Shown: positions 30,201 to 38,208 of the stretch, piece after piece | Layout of the letters: the number at the start of each line of letters is the position of its first letter | How positions within the stretch are numbered: position 1 is the stretch's first letter | Origin: Aquabacterium fontiphilum | Lineage (GTDB): Bacteria; Pseudomonadota; Gammaproteobacteria; Burkholderiales; Burkholderiaceae_C | DNA length: 64,000 nt | NCBI RefSeq assembly: GCF_009909205.1 | Contig: NZ_JAAAPN010000009.1 | Coordinates: forward strand, 62,001 to 126,000 | Direction of reading: 5' to 3' | Translations under genes and position numbers: made by a program | The notes under the pieces: generated by a model | Databases searched by the model: none | What the model was told of the DNA's origin: nothing | Seen by the model: only the letters and a program-made list of their open reading frames with translations

Positions 30201-31030
30201 AGGCCTGGGAGGCCCTGTCCAAGCAGACCGGCCGCGAGCACGCGCACCTGGCCCTGCACCGCGAAGACGAGAAGATCCGCTTCCGCGACATCCAGGCGCA
30301 ACCGCGCAAGATCATCTCGTCGCCGACCTGGTCGGGCCTTGAAAGCGAGAAGGTCTCGTACAACGCCGGCTACACCAATGTGCACGAGCTGATCCCATGG
30401 CGCACCCTCACCGGTCGTCAGCAGTTCTATCAGGACCACCCGTGGATGCAGGCTTTCGGCGAAGGCTTCGTGAGCTACCGCCCGCCCGTGGACCTGAAGA
30501 CGCTCGACGACATCGGCGGCCGCAAGCCCAACGGCAACCAGGAGATCGCGCTCAACTTCATCACGCCGCACCAGAAGTGGGGCATCCACTCGACCTACTC
30601 GGACAACCTGCTGATGCTGACGCTCAACCGCGGCGGCCCGGTGATCTGGCTGAGCGAGGACGACGCGAAAAAGGCGGGCATCGTCGACAACGACTGGGTC
30701 GAGCTGTTCAACACCAACGGGGCCATTGCGGCCCGTGCGGTGGTGAGCCAGCGCGTCAACCCGGGCATGGTCATGATGTACCACGCGCAGGAAAAGATCA
30801 TCAACACCCCGGGCTCGGAAATCACCGGCACGCGCGGCGGCATCCACAACTCGGTGACCCGCGTCGTGCTCAAGCCGACCCACATGATCGGCGGCTATGC
30901 CCAGTTGAGCTACGGCTTCAACTACTACGGAACCATCGGCACCAACCGCGACGAGTTCGTGCTGGTGCGCAAGATGAACAAGGTCGACTGGCTGGATGGC
31001 GAGGCCACCGCTGCCGCCACCCACGCCTGA
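27218..31030 (+). CDS. narG: Respiratory nitrate reductase alpha subunit NarG
   Basis: A 1270-residue molybdenum bis-MGD catalytic subunit that reduces nitrate to nitrite on the cytoplasmic face. The FS0 cluster ligands are His50, Cys54, Cys58 and Cys93, and the molybdenum ligand is Asp223 in YCDLPPASP. All align with the E. coli positions shifted by one. The N-terminus is short and lacks a functional Tat export sequence, as in other NarG. It heads narGHJI, with a good AGAAGGA before the ATG. Confidence 0.98.
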   Translation: MSHFLDRLSYFSSPREEFSQGHGVTTGEDRTWEDAYRNRWQHDKIVRSTHGVNCTGSCSWKVYVKGGIVTWETQQTDYPRTRPDLPNHEPRGCARGASYSWYLYSANRVKHPMVRGELLKQWRAARTVAKSPVDAWASMMASEDIRRSWQKQRGLGGFVRSTWDEVNEIIASANVYTIKQHGPDRIIGFSPIPAMSMVSYAAGSRYLSLIGGVCMSFYDWYCDLPPASPQIWGEQTDVPESADWYNSNFIIAWGSNVPQTRTPDAHFFTEVRYKGAKTVAVTPDYSEVAKLADIWMHPKQGTDAAVAMAMGHTILREFYVEKRSAYFDDYARRYTDLPMLVMLKEQDTPAGKALVPHRYLRASDLSNEAAQGSNPEWKTLAYDGEGRVVVPQGSIGFRWGADGRPDQGKWNLEAKEAIEGREVKLKLSVLENAEHAETHRADTQAVAFPYFGGIDSPGFPSNKQGDVLLRHVPMQRITVQEGGQAREAWVATVYDLQLASYGVFRGLTDADGVLVDNGARSLDDNVPYTPAWQEQITGVPRDQVLTVARQFADNADKTKGKSMVIIGAAMNHWYHCDMNYRGIINMLMMCGCIGQSGGGWAHYVGQEKLRPQTGWTALAFALDWSRPPRQQNSTSFFYAHTDQWRYEKLGVEEVLSPLADKSQFSGSMIDYNVRAERMGWLPSAPQLQTNPQQVVRDAAAIGLDPKDYVVRSLKDGSLTLSCQDPDHPSNWPRNLFVWRSNILGSSGKGHEYFLKHLLGTTHGVQGKDLGADEAKPEEVTWHQHAPEGKLDLLVTLDFRMSTTCLYSDIVLPTATWYEKNDLNTSDMHPFIHPLSTAVDPAWEARSDWDIYKGFAKKFSEVCVGHLGVEKEVVLTPLMHDTPAELAQPFGVQDWKKGEIDLIPGKTAPQITVVERDYPNTFKRFTSLGPLMNKLGNGGKGIGWNTQDEVHQLGELNGTVRDEGVSKGLPKIETDIDAAEVVMMLAPETNGHVAVKAWEALSKQTGREHAHLALHREDEKIRFRDIQAQPRKIISSPTWSGLESEKVSYNAGYTNVHELIPWRTLTGRQQFYQDHPWMQAFGEGFVSYRPPVDLKTLDDIGGRKPNGNQEIALNFITPHQKWGIHSTYSDNLLMLTLNRGGPVIWLSEDDAKKAGIVDNDWVELFNTNGAIAARAVVSQRVNPGMVMMYHAQEKIINTPGSEITGTRGGIHNSVTRVVLKPTHMIGGYAQLSYGFNYYGTIGTNRDEFVLVRKMNKVDWLDGEATAAATHA

Positions 31031-31049
31031 CGATCAAGGAGAACATGTC

Positions 31050-32573
31050 ATGAAAGTACGCGCACAGATCGGCATGGTGCTGAACCTGGACAAGTGCATC
31101 GGTTGCCACACCTGTTCGGTCACCTGCAAGAACGTCTGGACCAGCCGTCCCGGCGTCGAGTACGCCTGGTTCAACAACGTCGAGACCAAGCCCGGTATCG
31201 GCTACCCCAAGGAATGGGAAAACCAAGAGAAGTGGAAGGGTGGCTGGATCCGCAAGCCCGACGGCTCGATCCAGCCCCGTCAGGGCGGCAAGCTCAGCTT
31301 GCTCATGAAGATCTTCGCCAACCCCAACCTGCCGCAGATCGACGACTACTACGAGCCCTTCACGTTCGACTACGACCATCTGCAATCGGCCCCGAAGACC
31401 AAGGCCGCCCCCACCGCCCGCCCGCGCAGCCTGATCACCGGCCAGCGCATGGAGAAGATCGAGTGGGGCCCGAACTGGGAAGAAATCCTGGGCGGCGAGT
31501 TCAGCAAGCGCAGCAAGGATGCCAACTTCGAAGACATCCAGAAGGACATCTACGGTCAGTTCGAACAGACCTTCATGATGTACTTGCCGCGCCTGTGCGA
31601 GCACTGCCTGAACCCGGCGTGCGTGGCCTCGTGCCCCTCGGGCTCGATCTACAAGCGCGAGGAAGACGGCATCGTGCTGATCGACCAGGACAAGTGCCGC
31701 GGCTGGCGCATGTGCGTGTCGGGCTGCCCGTACAAGAAGATCTATTACAACTGGCAGTCGGGCAAGGCCGAGAAGTGCATCTTCTGCTACCCCCGCATCG
31801 AAGCCGGCCAGCCCACGGTGTGTTCGGAGACCTGCGTGGGCCGCATCCGCTACCTGGGCGTGCTGCTGTACGACGCCGACCGCATCGAGCAAGCCGCCAG
31901 CACCGAGCATGACCGCGACCTGTACCAGGCCCAGCTTGACATCTTCCTGGATCCCAACGATCCGAAGGTGATCGAACAGGCCCGTGCCGACGGCGTGCCC
32001 GAAGCCTGGCTGACCGCCGCCCGCAACAGCCCCGTCTACAAGATGGCTGTGGACTGGAAGGTGGCCCTGCCGCTGCACCCCGAGTACCGCACGCTGCCCA
32101 TGGTCTGGTACATCCCGCCGCTCTCGCCCATCCAGGCCGCTGCCCACTCTGGTCATGTCGGCACCAACGGCGAGATCCCGGACGTGAACCAGCTGCGCAT
32201 CCCGCTGAAGTACCTGGCCAACCTGATGACGGCCGGCGACGTGGCCCCGGTGTCGCGCGCGCTGGAACGCATGCTGGCCATGCGGGCCTACATGCGCGGC
32301 AAGCACGTCGATGGCCAGCCCAACAGGAAGGCGATCGACCAGGTAGGCCTGACGCCGGATCTGGTGGAAGACATGTACCAGATCATGGCGATTGCCAACT
32401 ACGAGGACCGCTTCGTGATCCCGTCGGCGCACCGCGAGTACGCGGAAGACGCCTTCGACATGAAGGGAGGCTGCGGCTTCTCGTTCGGCAACGGTTGCTC
32501 CGACGGACACACCGAGACCAGCCTGTTCGGTTCGCCCAAGAAGCGCACCATCCCCATCAAGTCGGAGCTGTGA
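31050..32573 (+). CDS. narH: Nitrate reductase beta subunit NarH
   Basis: A 507-residue electron-transfer subunit with four iron-sulfur clusters. The first motif gives Cys16, Cys19, Cys22 and Cys26. The second region begins at Cys183 (CEHCLNPACVASC). The third contains the tryptophan substitution CRGWRMC that marks the [3Fe-4S] centre of NarH. The start at 31050 lies 19 bases after narG and is preceded by AAGGAG. It passes electrons from NarI haem to NarG. Confidence 0.98.
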   Translation: MKVRAQIGMVLNLDKCIGCHTCSVTCKNVWTSRPGVEYAWFNNVETKPGIGYPKEWENQEKWKGGWIRKPDGSIQPRQGGKLSLLMKIFANPNLPQIDDYYEPFTFDYDHLQSAPKTKAAPTARPRSLITGQRMEKIEWGPNWEEILGGEFSKRSKDANFEDIQKDIYGQFEQTFMMYLPRLCEHCLNPACVASCPSGSIYKREEDGIVLIDQDKCRGWRMCVSGCPYKKIYYNWQSGKAEKCIFCYPRIEAGQPTVCSETCVGRIRYLGVLLYDADRIEQAASTEHDRDLYQAQLDIFLDPNDPKVIEQARADGVPEAWLTAARNSPVYKMAVDWKVALPLHPEYRTLPMVWYIPPLSPIQAAAHSGHVGTNGEIPDVNQLRIPLKYLANLMTAGDVAPVSRALERMLAMRAYMRGKHVDGQPNRKAIDQVGLTPDLVEDMYQIMAIANYEDRFVIPSAHREYAEDAFDMKGGCGFSFGNGCSDGHTETSLFGSPKKRTIPIKSEL

Positions 32574-32575
32574 TC

Positions 32576-33301
32576 ATGAGCCGCGTGCTGACATCCACCC
32601 ATTCGTCCGACCAGGACGTGGCACACGGCCGTAGCTTGCGCGTTCTGGCGCGCCTGCTGGCCTACCCCAACGCGGCGCTGCGCGCGCATCTGGTTGATCT
32701 GCTGGGCGCGCTCCGCGAGGAGCCTGGCCTGAGCGAGACGCGCAAGGCCGGCCTGACCCGCCTGGTTTCGCAACTGGCCGCAGCAGATGCGTACGAGGTC
32801 GAGTCCGACTATGTCGATCTGTTCGACCGCGGACGCGCCACGTCGCTGCACCTGTTCGAGCATGTGCACGGTGACTCCCGTGATCGAGGTCAGGCCATGG
32901 TCGACCTCATCCAGACCTACGAGCAGGCCGGCCTGCGGCTCAACCCCGACAACGGAGGCGAGCTGCCCGACTACCTGCCGCTGGTGCTGGAGTTTGCCTC
33001 CACGCTGGCGGCCGACGCCGCGCGGGGCTTCACGGGCGAATTCGCCCACATCCTCAACGCGCTGTATGCGGCCCTGCTCAAACGGCGCAGCCTGTACGCA
33101 CACGTGCCCGCTGCGGTGCTGGAGCTGATGGCACACGCCATCGAGCCCACCGAAGTGCCCGAGGACGAAGCGCTCGACGACGCCTGGGCCGAGCCCGACG
33201 CCTTCGGCGGCTGCACCAGCCGTGGCCAGCAGCGCCCCGACCAGCCCCAACCCATCCACATCGTGCGCACGGCCCGCCCTGCGCCACAACGAGGAGCATG
33301 A
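32576..33301 (+). CDS. narJ: Nitrate reductase assembly chaperone NarJ
   Basis: A 241-residue all-helical chaperone of the TorD/NarJ family that keeps apo-NarGH competent for cofactor insertion and membrane anchoring. The conserved block DYVDLFDRGRATSLHLFEHV (residues 81-100) is present. It begins two bases after the narH stop and ends one base before narI. Confidence 0.95.
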   Translation: MSRVLTSTHSSDQDVAHGRSLRVLARLLAYPNAALRAHLVDLLGALREEPGLSETRKAGLTRLVSQLAAADAYEVESDYVDLFDRGRATSLHLFEHVHGDSRDRGQAMVDLIQTYEQAGLRLNPDNGGELPDYLPLVLEFASTLAADAARGFTGEFAHILNALYAALLKRRSLYAHVPAAVLELMAHAIEPTEVPEDEALDDAWAEPDAFGGCTSRGQQRPDQPQPIHIVRTARPAPQRGA

Positions 33302-33302
33302 G

Positions 33303-34004
33303 ATGAGCCTCACACATCAGTTCTTCTTCGGGATCTATCCCTACATCGCCATGGTGGTCTTCCTGCTGGGTAGCCTGGTGCGGTTCGACCGCGACCAGTA
33401 CACCTGGCGCAGTGAGTCCAGTCAGATGCTGTCCACCGGCATGCTGCGCGCAGGCTCCAACCTGTTCCACCTTGGCATCATCGGCCTGTTCTTCGGTCAC
33501 TTCTTCGGCATGCTGACGCCGGCTGACCTCGTGCATGCGATCGGCATCGACGCAGGCCAGAAGCAGATGCTCGCGGTCGTGGCCGGCGGCATCCTGGGTA
33601 CCGTGTGTCTGGTGGGCCTGCTGCTGTTGATTGCACGTCGCATCGGCAACGAGCGCGTGCGGGCCACCAGCAAGCCACGCGACTTCATCGTGCTGTTCTG
33701 GATACTCGGCACCCTGCTGCTGGGTCTGTCCACCGTGCCGTTGTCGCTCGAGCACCGCGATGGCGAAGTCATGCTCAAGCTCATGGCCTGGGCCCAGCAC
33801 ATCGTAACCTTCCGCGGCGATGCAGCAGCCATGATCACCGACGTGTCGACCGTGTTCAAGGTCCACATGGTGGCCGGCATGACGCTGTTCATCATCTTCC
33901 CCTTCACCCGACTGGTGCACGTGTGGAGCGGCTTTGCCTCGGCGGGCTACGTCTTGCGCCCCTGGCAGATCGTCCGCAGCCGCCGTGCCGGCCTGCGCCG
34001 TTGA
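33303..34004 (+). CDS. narI: Nitrate reductase gamma subunit NarI (cytochrome b)
   Basis: A 233-residue membrane subunit with five predicted helices that oxidises ubiquinol. The haem-ligand histidines His56, His66, His188 and His206 are in place (FHLGIIGLFFGHFFGM and FKVHMVAGM...RLVHVWSG). Length is normal. The ATG follows the narJ stop by one base. Confidence 0.97.
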   Translation: MSLTHQFFFGIYPYIAMVVFLLGSLVRFDRDQYTWRSESSQMLSTGMLRAGSNLFHLGIIGLFFGHFFGMLTPADLVHAIGIDAGQKQMLAVVAGGILGTVCLVGLLLLIARRIGNERVRATSKPRDFIVLFWILGTLLLGLSTVPLSLEHRDGEVMLKLMAWAQHIVTFRGDAAAMITDVSTVFKVHMVAGMTLFIIFPFTRLVHVWSGFASAGYVLRPWQIVRSRRAGLRR

Positions 34005-34024
34005 TGCGCTTGAAAGGAACCACC

Positions 34025-34807
34025 ATGTCTGAGATCAACACGGCATCCCTGCTGCGCGTCGGCCCCGACGTGCTCCATGCCCAAGCTGCGCTGCTCAGCG
34101 AAACCGAACGCCGACAAATGGCGAGCGTGGCGTTGCTGCGCCTGGCCGCCCTTGAAGACGGCTTGCTACCGGAGGGCGATCCGGCTCCCGTCGACGGCGT
34201 GGTCAGTGAAGCCGCCGCCGATGCGATCGACCGCTGGCTCGATGCCCACATTGTGGTGCCCGAACCGGACGAGCAGGCCTGCCGCCGTTACCACGCGGCG
34301 CATGCATCTCGTTACGCGCGGGGCGAGCGCATCCAGGCCCGGCACATTCTCTTCGCCGTCACCGAAGGGGTGGACATCCAGGCCCTGCGCAGCCGCGCCG
34401 AGCAGGTGCTCATCGCGGTGCGCGCCGAACCGGAGCGCTTCGCCGAGCATGCCCAGGCCCAGTCCAATTGCCCGACTGGGCAGCAAGGCGGCGACCTGGG
34501 CTGGCTGGACGCACACGACTGCGCGCCCGAGTTTGCGCAGGCCCTGTTTGGCCAGGATGACACCCAGGCGCACACGGGTGTGCTGCCCAGGCTGGTGCAC
34601 AGCCGTTTCGGCCTGCACGTGGTGGAGGTGCTGACGCGCCAGCCAGGCCAGCCTCAGGCATTCGAGCAGGTGCGCGAGGCGGTTGCACAGACCTTGCGGC
34701 AACAAGCTTTTGCCACCGCCGTGCGGCAGGCGTGCACGCTGCTGGCGGCGCAACACGGCGTGGAAGGGGCGGACATCGACGCAGCCACCTCACCACTGCT
34801 GCAGTGA
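34025..34807 (+). CDS. Parvulin-type peptidyl-prolyl isomerase of the nar operon (NifM-like)
   Basis: A 260-residue protein without a signal peptide, so it is cytosolic. A parvulin domain spans about residues 110-215 (ARHILFAV, then SNCPTGQQGGDLGWL and FGLHVVEVL), behind a helical N-terminal region. It lies 20 bases after narI with AAAGGAAC upstream. Isomerases of this kind follow narI in several proteobacterial nar operons and probably help fold the reductase. The precise client is unknown. Confidence 0.88.
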   Translation: MSEINTASLLRVGPDVLHAQAALLSETERRQMASVALLRLAALEDGLLPEGDPAPVDGVVSEAAADAIDRWLDAHIVVPEPDEQACRRYHAAHASRYARGERIQARHILFAVTEGVDIQALRSRAEQVLIAVRAEPERFAEHAQAQSNCPTGQQGGDLGWLDAHDCAPEFAQALFGQDDTQAHTGVLPRLVHSRFGLHVVEVLTRQPGQPQAFEQVREAVAQTLRQQAFATAVRQACTLLAAQHGVEGADIDAATSPLLQ

Positions 34808-34825
34808 CGAACCGCGCACCGATGT

Positions 34826-34839
34826 TTGTGACGTGTCAA
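34826..34839 (+). promoter_or_regulatory. Candidate Fnr/Dnr box upstream of the dnr-like gene
   Basis: TTGTGACGTGTCAA keeps the spacing of the TTGAT-N4-ATCAA consensus and matches seven of ten fixed positions, including TTG and TCAA. Its centre is 62 bases before the start of the Dnr-type regulator gene. It may allow autoregulation. Confidence 0.4.
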
Positions 34840-34894
34840 AACCATGGGGGCAGCCTGCCACCAGACTGACCCGATCCTTCCTCTGGAGACCGCA

Positions 34895-35602
34895 ATGCCC
34901 TTCACCCTTGAACGCATGGCAGCCCGGCTGCGCGAGAACCCGGTGTTCTCCGGCCTGGACCCTTACGTGATGGCGCACCTGCTTCGGCAAAGCAGGATCC
35001 TGACCTTGTCCAGAGGCCAGACAGTCTTCGAGGCCGGGGCGCACTGCGAGGGGCTGCACGTGGTGCTCGATGGGATGGTCAAGGTGTACGCCAGCGACGG
35101 CAGCGGCCACGAGAAAGTGATCGACATCGTCGGCCGCGGCCAGAACCTGCCGGGCACGCAACTGACCGGCAGCGCCCACCATGCCCACCATGCGCGGACG
35201 CTGAGCCCGTCCGTGGTGCTGCTCGTGCCCCGGTCGGTGTTGCGCACGACGCTGAGCACCGATGTCGGTCTCGCCCAGCGCCTGCTGGATGACGTCACCA
35301 GCCACCTGCGGCGGATGATGTGCGAGATCGAATCCACCACGTTGCGCACGGCTCGGCAGCGGGTCTGCGGCTTCCTGCTGCGGCAACCCGCACTTGCGGC
35401 CTGTCAGCCTGCATGCGGCGACGATGACGAGGCCATCGTGGTGGCCTTGCCTGTGAGCAAAGGCACCGTGGCATCCTTTCTGTCGATCACGCCCGAGCAC
35501 TTCTCGCGCATCCTGCGTGAACTGCAGGACACCGGCCTCATCGAAATGCAGCAGCGCACCATCCGCATCCTCCACCCGGAGCGGCTCGCGGCCTGCGAAT
35601 GA
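34895..35602 (+). CDS. dnr: Crp/Fnr-family regulator of the Dnr type
   Basis: A 235-residue transcription factor with a cyclic-nucleotide-binding-like domain and a C-terminal helix-turn-helix. The recognition helix ITPEHFSRILREL has Glu201, Ser204 and Arg205, the E-xx-SR pattern that reads TTGAT half-sites. The N-terminal cysteines that hold the Fnr iron-sulfur cluster are absent, which places it in the Dnr/NnrR group of NO or anoxia responders. It sits between the nar operon and nnrS, and its stop overlaps the nnrS start. Confidence 0.85.
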   Translation: MPFTLERMAARLRENPVFSGLDPYVMAHLLRQSRILTLSRGQTVFEAGAHCEGLHVVLDGMVKVYASDGSGHEKVIDIVGRGQNLPGTQLTGSAHHAHHARTLSPSVVLLVPRSVLRTTLSTDVGLAQRLLDDVTSHLRRMMCEIESTTLRTARQRVCGFLLRQPALAACQPACGDDDEAIVVALPVSKGTVASFLSITPEHFSRILRELQDTGLIEMQQRTIRILHPERLAACE

Positions 35603-36831
35603 CCCGCTGGCGCCGCATTCACGCTGCGCCACACCGCCTGGCCTTCACGCTGGGCAGCATCAATCTGGTGCTGGTGGCCCTCTGGTGGGGCCTTGCATTC
35701 GGGGGCTGGCTCCACACCGCAACCCCGGCGTTGGTGCCCCTCACCGCGTGGCACGGGCTCTTGTTCGGTGGCGCCTTCATGCCGCTGTTCATCGCCGGGT
35801 TTCAGTTCACCACCCTGCCCCGCTGGCTACACGTTCGCCCCTCGCCCATGCGGTCACTCGTCTGGCCCCTGTGGGGGCTGGCGGCGGGCTGGTGGGGGGT
35901 GATGCTGGCCAGCGCGCGCGGCCCCTGGCTGGCCGCCGCAGGGCTGGGCGTGGTGCTGGCGGCCTGGCTGCACCTTGCCTGGCTGCAGGGCGAGGCAATG
36001 CGGCAAAGCCGTGCGACGGATCGGCTGCATGCCTGCCTGATCCTGATCGCCTGGCTGGTGGGGGCGCTGGGCGTATCGCTCGTGCTGGCCGACTGTCTCG
36101 GCCTGACGACGGCGACAGGCATGAGGAGCTCGGCGCCTGGGAGCGCCTGGCGGGCCGGCACCGCCCTGTTGCTCTGGGGATGTCTGGCGCCGGTGTTCCT
36201 GACCGCGCTGCACCGCATGGTGTCCTACCTTTCGATGTCGCCCTGGCCGCGCCTGGATGCGCGTCATCCGGCCTGGCTGCTCGCGCTGGTGCTGCCCGCC
36301 TTGTGGCTGCACGCTGCATTCGCGGCGTGGGGACATGGATGGGGCGGGCTGTCGGGTCAGGTCCCGTCCACCCACGACCTTCCGCTGAAACCGGCACGTG
36401 ATCTCGCCGCGCTGATGGCTGGCGGCGCGCTGATGGTCATGGCCCTGCGCTGGCCCCGGGTTCAGAACCTGCGTCAGCGCATGCTAGCCATGCTGGCGCT
36501 CGGCTGCTTCTGGATGGGTCTGGCGCTGGTGGCCACCGTTCTGGGTAACCCACACCCCGCCCACCACGCCCTTGCGCTGGGCGCCATGGGCTCGCTGATG
36601 CTGGCCATGGTGACCCGGGTGAGCTGCACACATGGCGGGCAACCTGTTGTGGCCGACCGCTGGCTGTGGTGGAGCTTTCTCGCGCTGCAGCCGGTGGTGG
36701 CGCTGCGCCTGCTCGCCAGTCTGTTGAGCGGGCCCCACGTGGGCTTCACGCTCAGCGTGGCGCTGTGGGGCTGGGGGCTGCTGATGGCCTTGTGGGCCAG
36801 CCGGCTCATCCGGTGGTCATGGAAGACCTGA
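35599..36831 (+). CDS. nnrS: NnrS family membrane protein
   Basis: A 410-residue protein with about 12 hydrophobic segments. Family features include FTLGSINLVL, WHGLLFGGAFMPLFIAGF, TALHRMVSYLS and NPHPAHHALALGAMGSLMLAMVTRVSCTHGG, with several membrane histidines. NnrS proteins of other denitrifiers contain haem and copper and protect against NO. The ATG overlaps the dnr stop (ATGA). The last 15 bases overlap the end of ubiT on the other strand. Confidence 0.9.
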   Translation: MTRWRRIHAAPHRLAFTLGSINLVLVALWWGLAFGGWLHTATPALVPLTAWHGLLFGGAFMPLFIAGFQFTTLPRWLHVRPSPMRSLVWPLWGLAAGWWGVMLASARGPWLAAAGLGVVLAAWLHLAWLQGEAMRQSRATDRLHACLILIAWLVGALGVSLVLADCLGLTTATGMRSSAPGSAWRAGTALLLWGCLAPVFLTALHRMVSYLSMSPWPRLDARHPAWLLALVLPALWLHAAFAAWGHGWGGLSGQVPSTHDLPLKPARDLAALMAGGALMVMALRWPRVQNLRQRMLAMLALGCFWMGLALVATVLGNPHPAHHALALGAMGSLMLAMVTRVSCTHGGQPVVADRWLWWSFLALQPVVALRLLASLLSGPHVGFTLSVALWGWGLLMALWASRLIRWSWKT

Positions 36832-37275
36832 GGCACGCGCAGGCGCACGCCACGGACGCCAGTCCACGGGGCCCAGGGCATCGAGTGTGTTCTTGAGCAG
36901 CAGCCCGTAGGCGGTGTCGCCTTCCATGACAAGCCGGCGGTCGAAGAACAGGGTGTCGGGGTCCTCGTCGCCTTGCATCATCGCCAGAAAGTGGCGCGCC
37001 TGCGCCTGGATGCGCACCGTGTAACCACCCGCACCGCCTGCGGCTTCAATGCCCCGCGCGGTCGCGTGCAAACGCACGCGCACACCCAGATCGGTCACCA
37101 CGACCTCGACCGTGCCGCCCACCAGTTCGCGGCGCACGTCGGGTGCCACCAGGGGCCACCATCGCTCGGTCAGGGCGCGGGCCAGTACCGCCGCAGCCGG
37201 CCACATGGGCAGACGGCGCACGAGCGGCTCGCAACGCGCCAGGGCGTGCCAGAAGGATGCGCTGGGGCGGATCAT
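36817..37275 (-). CDS. ubiT: Ubiquinone biosynthesis accessory protein UbiT (SCP2 domain)
   Basis: A 152-residue protein with a sterol-carrier-2-like lipid-binding domain (about residues 45-125; the segment MMQGDEDPDTLFFDRRLVMEGDTAYG is typical of YhbT/UbiT). In E. coli, UbiT works with UbiU and UbiV for oxygen-independent ubiquinone synthesis. The ATG at 37275 overlaps the ubiV stop. The 3' end overlaps nnrS convergently. Confidence 0.88.
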   Translation of the reverse strand: MIRPSASFWHALARCEPLVRRLPMWPAAAVLARALTERWWPLVAPDVRRELVGGTVEVVVTDLGVRVRLHATARGIEAAGGAGGYTVRIQAQARHFLAMMQGDEDPDTLFFDRRLVMEGDTAYGLLLKNTLDALGPVDWRPWRAPARASGLP

Positions 37276-38180
37276 GCGTTCAGACTCCATTGAAGGCCAG
37301 GGGTGCGGCGGTGTGCGTAGCCATCGGCCAGCGGCCCGGGCAACGGCATCGCCTGCAGGGCGTCGAGCGCGTCGGCAGCGGTGCAGTTGCCGGCGAGCAC
37401 GTCGTGGTGCAGGCGGATCACATCCGCAAAACCGCGTGAACAGGGCGACAGCCGCAAGCTGCGCACGCCCGCCGCCGCGAGCGCCGGCAGATGGCCCAGC
37501 CAGCACTGCATCGCGGCCGACTGGGTCTGGATGCCGTTGATGGACAGGAAGGCCTGTCCCTCTTGAGACTGCATGGTCAGGCCATCGGGGTCGTTCTGGC
37601 AGATGAAGCCGCAATGGTCCTTCTGGACGCCATGGTGCCGGGCCGTGAAACAGCGCGCAGACAAGGCCAACGGCAGGCGGCCGAACGCCCACACCTCGGT
37701 GTCGATGCCGGCCGGCGCACCCTGCGCGATGCGGCCAATCGCGTCGATGTCCAGCTCCACGGGCGGCACCCAGGCGACCGCACCCATTTCGATGTACTCG
37801 GCCAGGGCGGGAGCACTGTAGACGTTCACGTGCAGGCCGATGCGCCAGGGCCGCCCCGCCCGCCACGCCAGGTGCACGGCGGCCGCATCGTTGGCCTCGA
37901 TCCCCACATCGCCCTCGTCGACCAGGCCGCGCACGGCCCGAAGCTCGGCCTCGGTTTCGATCAAGGCCAGCGTACCGAGCCACACGCGCTTGCCGGCCTG
38001 CTGGAGCTCGCGGGCAAGCGCCAGCCAGTCGGTTGGCTTGAGGTCGCGCCGGCGCGAGCACACCACCTCGCCCAATACCACCTGCTCGACGGGGGCGTCC
38101 GCTAGGTCGGCATAGAAGCGCAGCAAGGTCTCTCGTGGCCAGTGGTACTGCACCGGCCCGACTGTCAGTTCGAATGTCAT
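37272..38180 (-). CDS. ubiV: O2-independent ubiquinone hydroxylation protein UbiV (U32 family)
   Basis: A 302-residue U32-family protein. The four cysteines that bind [4Fe-4S] in UbiV are visible: Cys41, Cys177, Cys190 and Cys194 (ARCFTARHHGVQKDHCGFIC). With UbiU it forms the oxygen-independent hydroxylase system for ubiquinone. It lies 28 bases after ubiU and is coupled to ubiT, next to a nitrate respiration cluster that needs quinone under anoxia. Confidence 0.92.
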   Translation of the reverse strand: MTFELTVGPVQYHWPRETLLRFYADLADAPVEQVVLGEVVCSRRRDLKPTDWLALARELQQAGKRVWLGTLALIETEAELRAVRGLVDEGDVGIEANDAAAVHLAWRAGRPWRIGLHVNVYSAPALAEYIEMGAVAWVPPVELDIDAIGRIAQGAPAGIDTEVWAFGRLPLALSARCFTARHHGVQKDHCGFICQNDPDGLTMQSQEGQAFLSINGIQTQSAAMQCWLGHLPALAAAGVRSLRLSPCSRGFADVIRLHHDVLAGNCTAADALDALQAMPLPGPLADGYAHRRTPGLQWSLNA

Positions 38181-38208
38181 GGTTGCATGCGGCCGCCTGC
38201 AGCGGCGG

